Source: Zea mays
Lineage: Eukaryota; Streptophyta; Magnoliopsida; Poales; Poaceae
Assembly: GCF_902167145.1 (NCBI RefSeq)
Contig: NC_050104.1
Coordinates: 7,834,001-7,898,000, forward strand
Length of the DNA stretch: 64,000 bases
Reading direction: 5' to 3'
Of this stretch, positions 44,281-55,114 are shown one piece after another. The stretch's first letter is position 1; every line of letters begins with the position of its first letter. A program made the position numbers and the translations under genes. The notes beneath the pieces were generated by a model that was not told the origin of the DNA, made no database searches, and was given only the letters and a program-made list of their open reading frames with translations.

Positions 44281-45814
44281 GGCGCGAGCGACGGAGAGAG
44301 AAGAAACAGAACAGAGAAGAAGGAACCGGCTATTTTTAAATACCTAATTTTCGGCAGCTAGGAAGTAGGCCGCCGAAAATAAGCCTATTTTCGGCGGCCG
44401 TGTCAGAAGCCACCGAAAATAAGGTTATTTTCGGCGGCCTGCTCCTGCCGCCGAAATTCTTAGCTTATTTTCGGCGGCCTCCCCTGGCCGCCGAAAATAA
44501 CAACGGCCGCCGAAAATGATATACAGTGTTGTTGTGATTAAAACTTAAGGATTGACTAGCTTTCTATTTACCTTTTCCTTGGTTACCTTTTGGGTTATTA
44601 CGGTTATCTTTATGCTAATGCTCTACTTTAATCAATGAACATGATGAGATACATATATGATACTATGATTTTATTCTGGATATGATGTTGAACTTGTGGC
44701 ATTTTAGGGGACTCGGGCTGTTTCCCGAGTACCTCTCTGTAAGGACATGTTCGTTGAGAGACTAACGGGGAAAACAGTGCAACCATGAGGGTGGTATGGG
44801 ACGCCCTTAGCCGATTAATTGGAGGAACATGGGGTGTAGTTTGCTTCACCGTTGTGCCATCAATGGGGGCTAGGGCATAGTGCTTGCTCTGCTAAGGGTG
44901 GGTGCCAATTTTGTTAGTCACCCACCTTAGGGAGGAGTACTGTGTTTGTACGACTGGCGAAACCTAATGAGCAACTACACACCAGTAGAATCTTTGTAAA
45001 GGCTACATAGTGAAACATTGTCGACTCATCTTGGAACTATTTGATGGTTTGATTGACCCGAGGCAAAAAGGGAATCATAGCTCATGGGTAAAGTGTGAGA
45101 CATCTGCAGAGGAATGAAAATGATATATCAATCATGCTCACGGTTAAGAGCAGCCTTGGGAACCTCTTTGATTAGAGTTACAGATGGTTCGAGATACTAT
45201 GGTTTTATGTATGGATTTGGTTACAGATGATGATGATGGTTCAATTAATGATGTTTCTAACTATGGATTCTGGTGTTTCCTTTATGAGGAGGTACTCTTT
45301 GGGATAATGACTTGAGATTGATGATAAAACTTGGCTTATATTAATGAATAAAACTTGAGAAAGTAAAAGCAACCTGCATTGAGCCTAACTCCACATAAAG
45401 CTAGTCCACCTCAGCCAAACTGGACATTTGCTGAGTATGTTGATGTGTACTCACCCTTGTTTTCACAAAACATCAGGTTGCCTTTGGTGCAATCTATGCT
45501 CAGGTAAAGAAGAAGAAGAAGAAGGTGTCAAGGCAGATCTCCATGAGTTCTAGGACTTCGATGAGTTCAAGTATTAGGCTAGCGACCTCCCTCGGTCAGC
45601 TGCCTGTGGTGGGTTTGTGGCTATGTTTATATTATGTGTACTTTGATTTATATAATGTAAATGACTCTAGTTTGTAATATTGTTACTTACTATTTATTAA
45701 TATTCGAAGCATTGTGCTATGATGAGTCATTTATGTATCGCTATGTACGTGAATTTTTGATCTTGGCACGTACATGGTTCGCATTTGGTTTGCCTTCTAA
45801 AACCGGGTGTGACA

Positions 45815-45981
45815 TAGGCAAAAAGGTAAGCAACAATATTATTAAGATAAAGATAGTGTAAACAGAAATAAAACGAATAGAACATAATCCAAATAATATG
45901 CCAACAATTTTGTGTTCAACTCGAAAAATAATAAACAATGCTGAAATTATCAACACTCTAAAAACCATCTGACTGTCACGT
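45815..45981. other. Short flank between two solo LTRs, no gene
   Basis: AT-rich sequence; nothing recognisable. Confidence 0.5.
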
Positions 45982-46990
45982 TGTCAGGGATAAGATCCCC
46001 GGGGACCATCGGCCAGCGAGCGCACTAGGGAAAAGCCTCTGGCAACCGGGGCCCGTCAGTCAGCTGGAAGAAAGAGGAAATGTCTACCTTGGATGTACCC
46101 GCCCCCGGACAAACCCCGCGACACCGAGCCCAAGGTCGAGCATGGCAGAACCAGATAGGCGGTCGGACGAACCGAAGGCAAATCACTCGAGTGGATCCCT
46201 CATCCATTCTGAGATCGACCTGCCATAAGTGACCAGCTGCATTAACTATGCCTGGCACCGAGCCCCTATAGAGGCGTTGGTCTGCCTCCCACTCATAGCC
46301 TACGAGGCCCACGGGCTGCGGTGCACTCATGATCTACAACCCCTCGGACTGTGGTGCACTCATGACCTATTGAGACTAGGCCTAAGTGCCCATACCGCTT
46401 GCACAGCACAACAAGACAAGTCGTGCCAAGCCCTAGGTTATTGAGGCCAGGGGTCGGCGTCGCTCCAATGATGGCGCTCGGGTCACACATTGCTCGCATC
46501 GTTCATTATAAAGAATACAAGACAACTAGACGACCCCAACGCCCATGGGTGCACATGGCTTCACCCTGTGGTAGAACGCTCGATTTTACCATCATCCGGT
46601 GACTCCTTCCTAAACAAGCCATCACCGAATGACCTCTTCATTGGCCTATAAAAGGATGAGGTTGGTCCTCGTGCATGGAGGGCGAAAGAAAGACAAACAC
46701 ACACATGAGCAGATGCCTAGACGAACACCAAGACTCAAAGACAATGGACCGACTGGAGGATGGAGGATGCACCGAGGAGGACCCAAAGGCCATAGCCCCG
46801 ACGACAAGCCAAGACTTAGTTAGAACTCCACTTTATACCCTTAGCTCCACTTCCTCCACCCCACAGAGACTTGGGAGCCTCTCCTCACTCTCTCTCCCGC
46901 TTGTAACCCCTACTACGAGAATTGATCTGCAATGGTACCGGTAGCGCACAGCGAAATTTACTTGTCGGAGCGAGGTTCGAAACACCGACA
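45982..46990 (+). mobile_element. Solo LTR, probably of a Tat-lineage element
   Basis: Starts TGTCAGGGATAAGATCC and ends GGTTCGAAACACCGACA, similar to the end of the outer Tat LTR. TATA box at 46647-46653 and CTTGTAACCCCTACTACG (near 46900), equivalent to CTTGTAACCCCCTACTGC in the outer LTR. The flanks CACGT and CACAC match in three of five bases, a decayed TSD. No internal sequence is attached. Confidence 0.65.
46647..46653 (+). promoter_or_regulatory. TATA box of the solo LTR
   Basis: TATAAAA in TTGGCCTATAAAAGGATGAG, closely like that of the outer Tat LTR. Confidence 0.6.
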
Positions 46991-47415
46991 CACACTACAA
47001 TGCTACTATCATCGAGTAAAATAAATACACCCACAAATGTACAATCACACTCAAGCAGTAATAGTAGTAGATTGCATAAATATATGTACTAATCAAGAGA
47101 GGCAACAGGTAACTCAGAGCACCATCTCCACGCGGGCTTCGTCTACTCGGGAAAGGCTGAATCTCCCCTGGGAATTAGGCTTCTAAACTCGCCCTTAGCC
47201 TATGACCTAGGGTCTCATCTCTCTTGTTTTCTCATTTGGTCAATGATAACCATCCTTTTTTTATTTTATCCTCCTTGTCTTTTGTCTTATGGATTGATGC
47301 CTAGCTTATAGCATCGAGCTACCGCACGAACATCATCATGGACATGACATAGCAGCACCTCAGCGCTATAGAGTTATGGTGTTGAGCTCAGTGCCAAGAT
47401 CTATGGTGTCGAGAT
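46991..47415. other. Flank with no gene seen; ends in an hAT target duplication
   Basis: No coding signal. GTCGAGAT at 47408-47415 is repeated at 49398-49405 and frames the next element. Confidence 0.55.
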
Positions 47416-47988
47416 TAGGGATGTAAAATGCTTCATAAAATATCCGTCTGAATCTAGATTCGAAGAAGGTGAACACAAGTTTGGATGCAAATTTTGGATA
47501 TTCAGACGTTTTATCGGATAACGGATACAAATACAGATATTTGGTTCGGATATCGAATTCGAATACAATATGTCTGATATCCTTCGTATTTTAGATATTC
47601 GGTTATCTTCCCAGATATATCTTACCAATAGTTATGTGCATTTTGTTTATTTTTTGCAGAAAGAAAATAATAATACACAAATAGTCTCAGAAATTCATGA
47701 AATATGGAGCCACAACTTATGTCCACATATAATCCTAAAAATTTTTGGACTATAAAATCCATCATATATCAACATTTCTTCTATTTCACTTCCACTTGTT
47801 GCGTGAGTTACACTTGAAATCACTCTAAGTATCCAAGTTTCAACATAATTAATACTTCACTTTATCTTTTTCATCTAGGGACTTTAGGTTATCTTCTTAT
47901 AGAATTTTATTAGTCTTAGTAACTTATTTGCAATTTCCATTCGTCACTAGAATATTTTATTATTTTAATTGCATTTTGATGTTTTTAC

Positions 47989-48048
<60 letters not shown>

Positions 48049-49397
48049 TATAAATAGCCTCAGGAATTCATGAAATTTTACGAAGGTGCAAAATATTCCA
48101 CATATAATCCTAAAAAATGTTTGGACTGTAAATTCTATAATATGCCAATGTTTTTATCATTTCACTTCCACTTGTTGCGTGAATTACACGAGAAATCACT
48201 CTAAGTATCCAAGTTTCAATATAAGCAATACTTCACTATATCATTTTCATATGAAGACTTGAGATTATATTCTTATAGAATGTTTATTAGTATTGGTAAC
48301 TTAATTGTAATTTTTGGTAGAAACTAGAATATTTTATGGATTTAATTGCATTTTAATGATTTTCTAAAAAAGAAGTTTATAATATACAAATAGCCTCAGA
48401 ATTTTATGAAAATTTACGGAGGCACAACATATGTCCATATACAATCCTAGAAAATATTTGGACCATAAATCTATAATATACCAATGTTTCTTTCATTTTA
48501 CTTCCATGTGTTGCGTGAGTTACACGAGAAATCACTCCAAGTATCTAAGTTTAAACATAATCAATACTTCAATTTATAATTTTTATGTGAGGACTTGAGA
48601 TTATCTTCATATAGAATCTTTATTAGTCTTGGTAACTTATTTACAAATTTATTTCGAGGATAGAACATTTATGAATTCAATTGCATTTTTATGATTTTCT
48701 GCATAAAGAAATTAATAATACACAAATAGCCTCAGAAGTTCATAAAATTTTATGGAGGCGCAACATATATTCACATATAATCCTAAAAAATGTTTGGACC
48801 ATAAATCCATAAGATGTCAGCGTTTCTTCCCTTTCACATCCACTTGTTGCGTGGGTTACACGTGAAATCACTCTAAGTATCCAGTTTCAACATAATCAAT
48901 ACTTCAATTTATCATTTTCATATGGGAATTTCATGTTATCTTCATATAGGATGTTTATTAGTCTTGGTAACTTATTTGTAATTTTCTGTCGACACTATAA
49001 TATTTTATGATTTTAATTGCATTTTGATGATTTTATGCAAAACGAAATTAATAATACACAAATAACTTAGAAAATGCATGAAATTTAACGGAGATGTAAC
49101 AATGTACACATATAATGCTTAAAAATATTTGGACTCAATGAGTGGATAAATGATTACAACCACGATATGTGTGGAGTGATGTCTTACATGGTATCCAATA
49201 AAAAATTTGTTACCGACGATATCCTAGTCCGATTAGTTTCATATTCAACACGCGACTAAATGCATTTTCATCCGAAAACATATGTATTTGTATTCGTATC
49301 CAAGGCTATCCATATTCGAATTTGAACCCGAATAAAAATATGAAAACAAATACGGTTTCATTGATATTTGTCCGTATTCGATCCGATTACATCCCTA
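47416..49397. mobile_element. Non-autonomous hAT-like element with internal 335-bp repeats
   Basis: 1982 bp, termini TAGGGATGTAA and TTACATCCCTA, perfect 8-bp TSD GTCGAGAT. The ends are rich in GGATA/TATCC motifs (GGATATTCAGACG, CGGATAACGGATACAAATA), the subterminal repeats expected for transposase binding. The interior is four tandem copies of a 335-bp unit (landmark TTGTTGCGTGAGTTACAC at about 47798, 48173, 48509, 48844). No transposase is present. Confidence 0.85.
47990..48047. repeat. ATA/TAA microsatellite
   Basis: About 18 uninterrupted TAA units inside the first 335-bp repeat of the hAT-like element, which explains why that copy is longer. Confidence 0.95.
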
Positions 49398-49405
49398 GTC
49401 GAGAT

Positions 49406-50834
49406 CCAACACCTAGGCCACGACTTCTCTTTTTTGTTTGGCAGCTCTCGCTCGCCTACCTCTATTTATTTTTTATTTGCCTTCCTATTTCCCTCTTTCC
49501 AGTCCTTTCAATTTTATCTAATCCATTGATTCAATGTTTAAAGCTTGGATTTCATAGACTAAGATATTCTTCCTCTTTCTCAATTTATACATTTCTATTG
49601 GTTTATGTTAGGTCTATATTGTAAGTATAGTTTTCTAGGTAGACATGATTTAAATGAATTTTGATTTTGATGTACAAGCAAAGGTATTTAGGTAGAAATG
49701 TTTGCAAACATGTGTTTAGTTTCTATCATCGCTTTGTACTTGATATATCAGTGCATGTGGTTTATGATCAGGTCATAATGTTAGTTATTATGTTTAGTTT
49801 TGATATAGGTTAATATAAATTTGGTTGTTATGTGAAGGTTTTATTTTGTTAACTATAATATTTAGTTTGTTAGTTATTTAGTTTAGAGTATAGGTCTACA
49901 TCAATTTAAAATGTTTATATTGTGATATAAGGAAATGAGACTTGTTTTCTTATAATCTTTGTTTTGGTACATGCAGGACATATGGCAAGAGGAGAAATGG
50001 CAAACAGAGTCATCCCATCGATTTATACCCGAACATGTCTTACATAGATGCATATGCCTCTCCTAAGCTATCGATATCTAATTTTGACTACGGTAAGCTA
50101 GCTCACATGTTTCAATTGATACATACAGATACAACTCATGTTACTCCTACTCATACCGTAGTTTTAATGTAAGTAATTATTTGTCAATATTTTGTTTTAT
50201 TGTTCATTTATGTCTTATTAAATTATTGTTAAGTTTATGGCATCAACTTGTTTAGGACTATAAGAAGTGTTTTTTGTTTTAGTGGATCGATGATCCCGAT
50301 AAGTTTGGTCCAAGATACCTCTTTTTCAACCACTTGTTGAAAGAGGTAGCCACACGAGTCGTGGTTCCACCACCTTCCCCAACACTTCATCGATGACGAA
50401 CAAGGAAGAGTCACCTTCTGTGGATAAAACACTAATTCACTTGTTGGAAAGGCCTCGACATGGGCCTCAATGAAGATGGCTCTTCGGAATTTCAGAGCAA
50501 GCATAGGCTCCAAGAAGTTCTCTATTTGGGCCTACCTCATAGGCCTAGGACAAATGAATCTGCTTCGGAATAACTTGAGAAGATGAGAGAAGAGAAGCGA
50601 GCTATAAACTTATCATCATCTTAGACACAAGAACCATTTTTTTTGTGAAAGGAGAGTGGGTAGGTCATGCATTAACAGTGAAGGACTAACTAATATACGG
50701 ATAAGCTGCATCTGTTGCGAGTTGTCGATTGTGGAAGAGCTAAAACATGCGCAACTGAGAATGTATAAAGAAATGAACAATGCATAATGAAGGATTACCA
50801 AAGCAGTGTCTTAGTTGTACACTGCTCCTTTAGT
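49406..50834. other. Intergenic stretch, no firm gene; one exon-like segment
   Basis: Mostly AT-rich. Bases 49978-50091 are preceded by GTACATGCAG and followed by GTAAGC, and are open in one frame (GKQSHPIDLYPNMSYIDAY), so they could be an exon of a gene fragment; I do not recognise it. A second patch near 50290-50560 has mixed coding-like sequence without a continuous frame. Confidence 0.35.
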
Positions 50835-51009
50835 GGGTATTTGGTTTTTAGAGACTATTATTTAGTTCATCTATTTTATTACATTTTAGTCTCTAAATTA
50901 ACAAATATAGAAACTAAAACTTTAATTTAATTTTCGTATTTGACAATTTAGGACTTAAAATAAAATAAAATGAAAGGACTAAAAAATAGTTCTTAGACAC
51001 CAAACACCC
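50835..51009. mobile_element. 175-bp miniature inverted-repeat element
   Basis: Ends GGGTATTTGGTTTTTAGAGACTATT and the reverse complement of AATAGTTCTTAGACACCAAACACCC, about 25 bp with a few mismatches. The GGGTGTTTGG terminus is common in grass MITEs. No clear TSD, so the superfamily is left open. Confidence 0.7.
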
Positions 51010-51490
51010 GGCTCTTGTGCGAGAATATTAGTTACCTGCCATAGAAGACGAGTATCTTTTTTTGTCAGAGAAAAGCAAAAGTTGGTGCCCCTGCTGATGC
51101 AGCCATTATGCTGTGCCTTACGTTTAGAGAATGCCCAACAGTCCAACACTACTTGCCAAAACAGGTTAACAACTCGCTTGCATTGCATGGGCCAGTAGTT
51201 AATTAACGAGCCTGGAACAGGTGAACGATAAGTTCGATCAGAGATCATCATGGTACAGCCACAGCAGCGCGAAGGAGCCAACACCCAGGTGCAAGTGCAA
51301 GCTTCATTCGATGTTTGTTTACAAAATGAGCGAGCCGTTAGGTCGCCTTTCGTTTCGCCGATACCCGGCCATCCATTCCACGGCACCGAAAGATTGATTG
51401 AAACAGCGTAAACACGGGAACAGCACAGAACCGAGCACCTCGACGCGCTCGTCCACCGCCACGGTCTCTCGGTCGCACCCTGATCGAGCA

Positions 51491-51943
51491 TCACACTACG
51501 GCGGCCGCGGCCGCGGCGTTCTGTCTCTCTGCGGCCACCGAGCACCCGTCGTCTTTCCTGTGCCAGCCACCGTGGTAGAGCTGCTGCTGCAGCCGCGCCC
51601 AGAAGTTGCCCCTCCTCGCCTTCCTCTCCTGCTGCTCCGCCTGGCGGCCCGCGGCCAGCGCCGGTGCCGCCTCGCTCCCCGTCCCCTCCTGGTGCAGCAG
51701 CAGCAGCGCGAGGCTTCCGCGGCGGGGGCGCGGCGCCTGGGCCGACGACGAGTGCGCTGCGGTCTCCTCCGAGGGCGAGGACGGGGAGAAGGAGGAGGAC
51801 GCCGACGCCGACTCGTGGGCGGCGCCGGCGGAGAGGCGCGATAGGCGGTCTCGTAGGCAGAAAGGGCACACCCCGGCCGCGTGCCGGTGCTTCGGGTGCG
51901 TCATGCACCGCGCGGGGTTCGACCTGCCGGCGCCGGCTGCCAT
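51491..51943 (-). CDS. Small plant protein with HPKHR-GVCPFCLRDRL motif, unknown function
   Basis: 150 codons, single exon, ATG at 51943-51941 (MAAGAGRSNPARC). The frame extends 18 codons upstream but without an ATG. The N-terminus carries CMTHPKHRHAAGVCPFCLRD then RLSRL, a Cys/His motif seen in a group of small uncharacterised plant proteins; the spacing (C..HP..H....VC..CL) could bind a metal. The rest is Ser/Pro/Glu-rich (ASASSSFSPSSPSEE), then a basic part (RKARRGNFWARLQQQLYHGG) and an alanine run at the end. No signal peptide or membrane segment. A TATA box lies about 145 bp upstream. High GC, ordinary codon use and an undamaged frame make this the best host gene in the window. Confidence 0.72.
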   Translation of the reverse strand: MAAGAGRSNPARCMTHPKHRHAAGVCPFCLRDRLSRLSAGAAHESASASSSFSPSSPSEETAAHSSSAQAPRPRRGSLALLLLHQEGTGSEAAPALAAGRQAEQQERKARRGNFWARLQQQLYHGGWHRKDDGCSVAAERQNAAAAAAVV

Positions 51944-52088
51944 GGTTGGGCGGCGATCGGAAACGGCTGCACGAGCACGAGCCCAGCACAGGGCCAAGAA
52001 ATGAGTGGGGTGGGGTTGGGGTTGCGCGCGTGCGGGAGCTGGCGGTGGTGCGGCGTGGTCTGGCCGTGCCGTGCGGGTGGCGTTGTCC

Positions 52089-52095
52089 TATATAT
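52089..52095 (-). promoter_or_regulatory. TATA box of the minus-strand host gene
   Basis: Minus strand reads CATACATATATAGGACAACG. At about 145 bp before the ATG, transcription would start near 52060 and give a 5' leader of about 115 bases. Confidence 0.6.
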
Positions 52096-52600
52096 GTATG
52101 GCGATTGGCGCAGGAGGCGGGACCTGGAGAAGTTGCGCGGACGCGGGCGGAGCCAGTGGGCAGTGAGTTGGGGGCAGTTGGGGTGCGTGCGTCCATACGC
52201 GTGGTTGGCTCGGTTGGATTGGATGCCGCTTGGGTCCGGCCGTCTTGGCCGGCCGGTGAGCGCGCTACGACGTTGCACGCGCGCACAAGCACACGTCCCT
52301 AGAGCTAGAGGACCGATGTTTCGGTGCTTTTTCTTTTGGTTGAACCGCGTCACTCATCGATAGCTAAGCGGTCGATAAAATCAGGTATTAGACTGATGAC
52401 TCATGACTGGTTCTTGATGTTTTATTAGATTCACAATAGGAGAAGAAGATATATAAAAGACTGTTAAGAGTTGATGCGTCATCACAGTTCACAGTGCATG
52501 GTCGTCGTTCTACAAGAATCGCTATGAAGCTGACAGTTACATAGCATCATCGTACTACTACATTTTAAACGATGGCAAAGATTGTCAAGTGTCAACACAA
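52096..52600. other. Upstream region of the host gene, target of the Helitron
   Basis: No further gene. GC-rich up to about 52330, then AT-rich. The Helitron inserted about 0.5 kb upstream of the TATA box, so it may have changed the distal promoter. Confidence 0.5.
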
Positions 52601-52624
52601 TCTCTACTAACAATTAAGAGTGTT

Positions 52625-52900
52625 GTGTAGACCGCCCCCGCCCCCGGAAACCCCGCGCCCGCCTCCGCCCGCCCGCACGCCGGAAACCTCGCCGCAGGAA
52701 ACCGCGGTCCCTACCACCCGCCCGCCCTACCGCCCGCCCGCAAATCCTTCCGCGAACCGCCCTACCACCCGCTCCCACGCCGCAATCCCACTGCGACCGC
52801 TGCGAACCGCCCTACCAGCCGCCGCAATCCCGCCTCGTTTTCCTGCTACAGCTCCAACCTCCGCGAAAGGACCTCGGGGACGGTGTCGGGTGCTGGTGTC
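52625..52900 (+). other. GC-rich 5' region of the Helitron, no ATG
   Basis: A Pro/Arg-rich frame of about 90 codons exists but begins at GTG and has no ATG. CCGCCC/CCGCAA-rich sequence here is usual at 5' ends of maize Helitrons. Not called as a gene. Confidence 0.5.
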
Positions 52901-53081
52901 AGGAAAGTTATTTTTGCATCTGTTCTATATCATTCTTCTTATTTTCGCTGCTCGATTGGAGCGTGGTTGTGTTCTTGTAGTTTATTTACAGAGTTTCTGC
53001 TGGGGTCCCCTGATAGGTTCAACGTCGTTCGTCCGCTTGTTCAGTTCTGTCACTAATGTCCATGCTGCTGCTCGTCCGCAG

Positions 53082-53206
53082 GTCCGTACTACTGGGTGAA
53101 GTGCAAGCCTGCAGACGAGCCCATACCAGTTAGTCAGCCGAACCAAGGGAGCGTGCGAGGGAGGAAGGAGAAGAAGCGGATCAAGCAGCGCAAGGACTTT
53201 ATCATG
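53082..53206 (+). pseudogene. Captured exon of a small lysine-rich protein gene
   Basis: After CTCGTCCGCAG and before GTGAATGC. It codes for PYYWVKCKPADEPIPVSQPN, then RGRKEKKRIKQRKDFIM, and joins in phase to the exon at 54950. It starts in phase 1, so an upstream exon with the start codon is missing here. The combined protein looks like a conserved small plant protein, perhaps organellar, but I cannot name it. The intron between the exons now contains an hAT element. Confidence 0.6.
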
Positions 53207-53230
53207 GTGAATGCCCTTTGCATTCTCTAT

Positions 53231-54473
53231 TAGGGGTGAAAACGGGCGGATACGGACGGATAGTAGCTCATCCTGTATCCTACCCTAATGTATTTAAAAC
53301 GGATTCGGGATCGGATACGGATAGTTAGAAACGGGACGGATACGGATACAGGGACCGGATATTTATCCGGGCGGATAAGTGACGGATACGGATATTATTT
53401 GATCGGATATCGGATACTTGTCGGATAATGCATTAATTGGTTATCATAAAATATTCTTGTTCGATCACGAAATTGCAAGTAAATTAATACTAATAAACAT
53501 TTAATAGAATATAATCTCAAGTTCCCACATAAAAATGGTAAAGTGAAGTATTGATTATGTTAAAACTTGGATACTTAGAGTGATTTTATGTGTAACTCAC
53601 GCAATAAGTGGAAATAAAATAGAAAAAACGTTGACATCCTGTGAATTTTATGGTCTCATTTTATTCAAATAAAACCTCAAGTCGCCACATGAAAATGATA
53701 AATGAAATATTAATTATGTTGAAACGTCGATACATAAAATGATTTCACGTGTAACTCACGCAATAAGTGGGAGTGGAATGGAAGAAACACCAACATCTTG
53801 TGGATTTTATAATCCAAATGTTTTTTGAGAACTATATGTAGATATATGTTGTGTCCCACTAAAAATTGATGAATTTTTTAGGCTATTTGGTGTATTATTA
53901 ATTTCTTGTTGTAGAAAATCATCAAAATACAATTAAATTCATAAAAATATTGTAGTGTCGACCGGAAATTGCGAATAAGTTACCAATATTAATAAATAGT
54001 TTATAAAGAGATAATTCTAAGTTCCCACATGGAGATAATCTTAAGTCCCCACATTTTCATGTTAAAGTCTATTATTTTGATATAAATTTAGACATTATTT
54101 CAATGATTTTGGCCTAAAGATATGTTTAAACAAAAATGTGTTGTACTACAAAGTTATAGATCTCTTCGAGCTCTACAATTTTCATATAAACTTTATCTTC
54201 ATCCGATTTCATATGTAAAAGTTATGATTTTATAACTATATTATTATGCAGAAAAAGAAAAAACGGGTACCCGAATTCCGGGTACCCGTATCCGACCCGA
54301 ATATCCGGGTAGTACTCGTTCCGTATCCGACCCGAATCCGAAGCTGTACTATCCGGGTATTACCCGTATCCGTTCCGAATATAAAAATACCCGTATCCGT
54401 ATCCGAAAAATGGTCCCGAATGAGTATCCGTATCCGGTACCCGTTTCGGGTACCCTACCCGTTTTCACCCCTA
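53231..54473. mobile_element. Non-autonomous hAT-like element in the captured intron
   Basis: 1243 bp, termini TAGGGGTGAAAACGG and CCGTTTTCACCCCTA (15-bp perfect inverted repeat), perfect 8-bp TSD TTCTCTAT (53223-53230 and 54474-54481). The ends are crowded with CGGATACGGATA and TATCCGTATCCG motifs. The interior contains inverted, shortened copies of the 335-bp unit of the element at 47416 (landmark GTAACTCACGCAATAAG at about 53593 and 53753), so the two elements are related. Confidence 0.88.
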
Positions 54474-54949
54474 TTCTCTATAGCCGTTACTGTTATTATT
54501 ATAATAAATATATTACTTGATTTACTGCTACGGTATTCTGTTTTATGCTATGTGAGCCTAGCCTGATTTTCCTTTATGCTGGAAGGGGGATTTTTTTCAC
54601 CAATAAAATCTTGAGAGTTGATAGGTAGATGTCGCCTAGCAGTCCCAAGTGTCACCATGAAACGGATCTACACAATAACTTTTTATGCCACCCAGTCAAT
54701 TCTAGCGGTGCTCAACAGAGTTTAAAATCAACCTTCTTTTGATTCACTATTTTACAATTTGTTCATTTTCCTAGACCCAAGCAAGTGAATGGCATAACCC
54801 AAGCCTGGCATAGAGATACATGAGTAAACTGAAGTATCAACCAAAGCAACTTAGTCGATATGGCTGAGTAGTGTTACCTGGATCTGAGCTCTAATGTATC
54901 GCCCTTAGTTTCTAATGAAACACTTAAAATGCATGTGTTACTTGTACAG

Positions 54950-55114
54950 GCTGAGAAGAAGAAGCGCAGAGCTCTGTATTCTGCTGCTGTTAAGAGAAAG
55001 GAGGCAGAACGAACAGAAAGGAAGATGGCTGCTGTGGCAAGAGAGCGGGCATGGGCAGCAAGGTTGATAGAGCTAAAACAGCTTGAGGAAGAAATTAAAG
55101 CTGTAATGGCATAA
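54950..55114 (+). pseudogene. Captured last exon of the small lysine-rich protein gene
   Basis: After TACTTGTACAG. It codes for AEKKKRRALYSAAVKRKEAE, then a charged helix (ARLIELKQLEEEIKAVMA) and TAA at 55112-55114. The frame is intact and joins the exon at 53082-53206 without a shift. Strongly helical and basic, with coiled-coil tendency. A 3' untranslated stretch of the source gene probably follows up to about 55450. Confidence 0.65.

Larger units (their letters stand above)
40852..44536 (-). mobile_element. CACTA (En/Spm-like) DNA transposon, internally deleted
   Basis: 3685 bp, ends CACTACAAGAGC and (reverse complement) CACAACAACACTG, with 3-bp TSD ATT at 40849-40851 and 44537-44539. The empty site matches the related LTR of element C. 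Both subterminal regions (about 40870-41150 and 44340-44520) are packed with TTTTCGGCGGC repeats in both directions, the usual transposase-binding arrays of this superfamily. It carries a truncated transposase gene and part of a second gene, both on the minus strand. The right terminus has two changes from CACTA, which may reduce mobility. Confidence 0.88.
38157..45814 (+). mobile_element. Solo LTR of a Tekay-like element, interrupted by a miniature element and a CACTA element
   Basis: Starts TGTAACACCCTAAATTTGGGG and ends AAAACCGGGTGTGACA, like element C, but no primer site follows and no internal region is present. Without the two insertions it is about 3.59 kb, close to the LTR of C (3.55 kb). 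The second half (44540-45814) aligns well with 25430-26682. Such solo LTRs come from recombination between the two LTRs. The flanks TATAG (38152-38156) and TAGGC (45815-45819) do not match, so either the TSD has mutated or the recombination was between different copies. Confidence 0.85.

Noticed and set aside
52620..53099. ORF of 159 codons at the Helitron 5' end as the first exon of the captured gene
   Set aside because: It starts at GTG, has no ATG, and the sequence is typical Helitron 5' DNA. No good donor gives the needed phase to the exon at 53082.
54246..54566. ORF with repeated FRVPYP/IRIRYP-like residues
   Set aside because: It is translation of the GGATACGGATA subterminal repeats of the hAT-like element.
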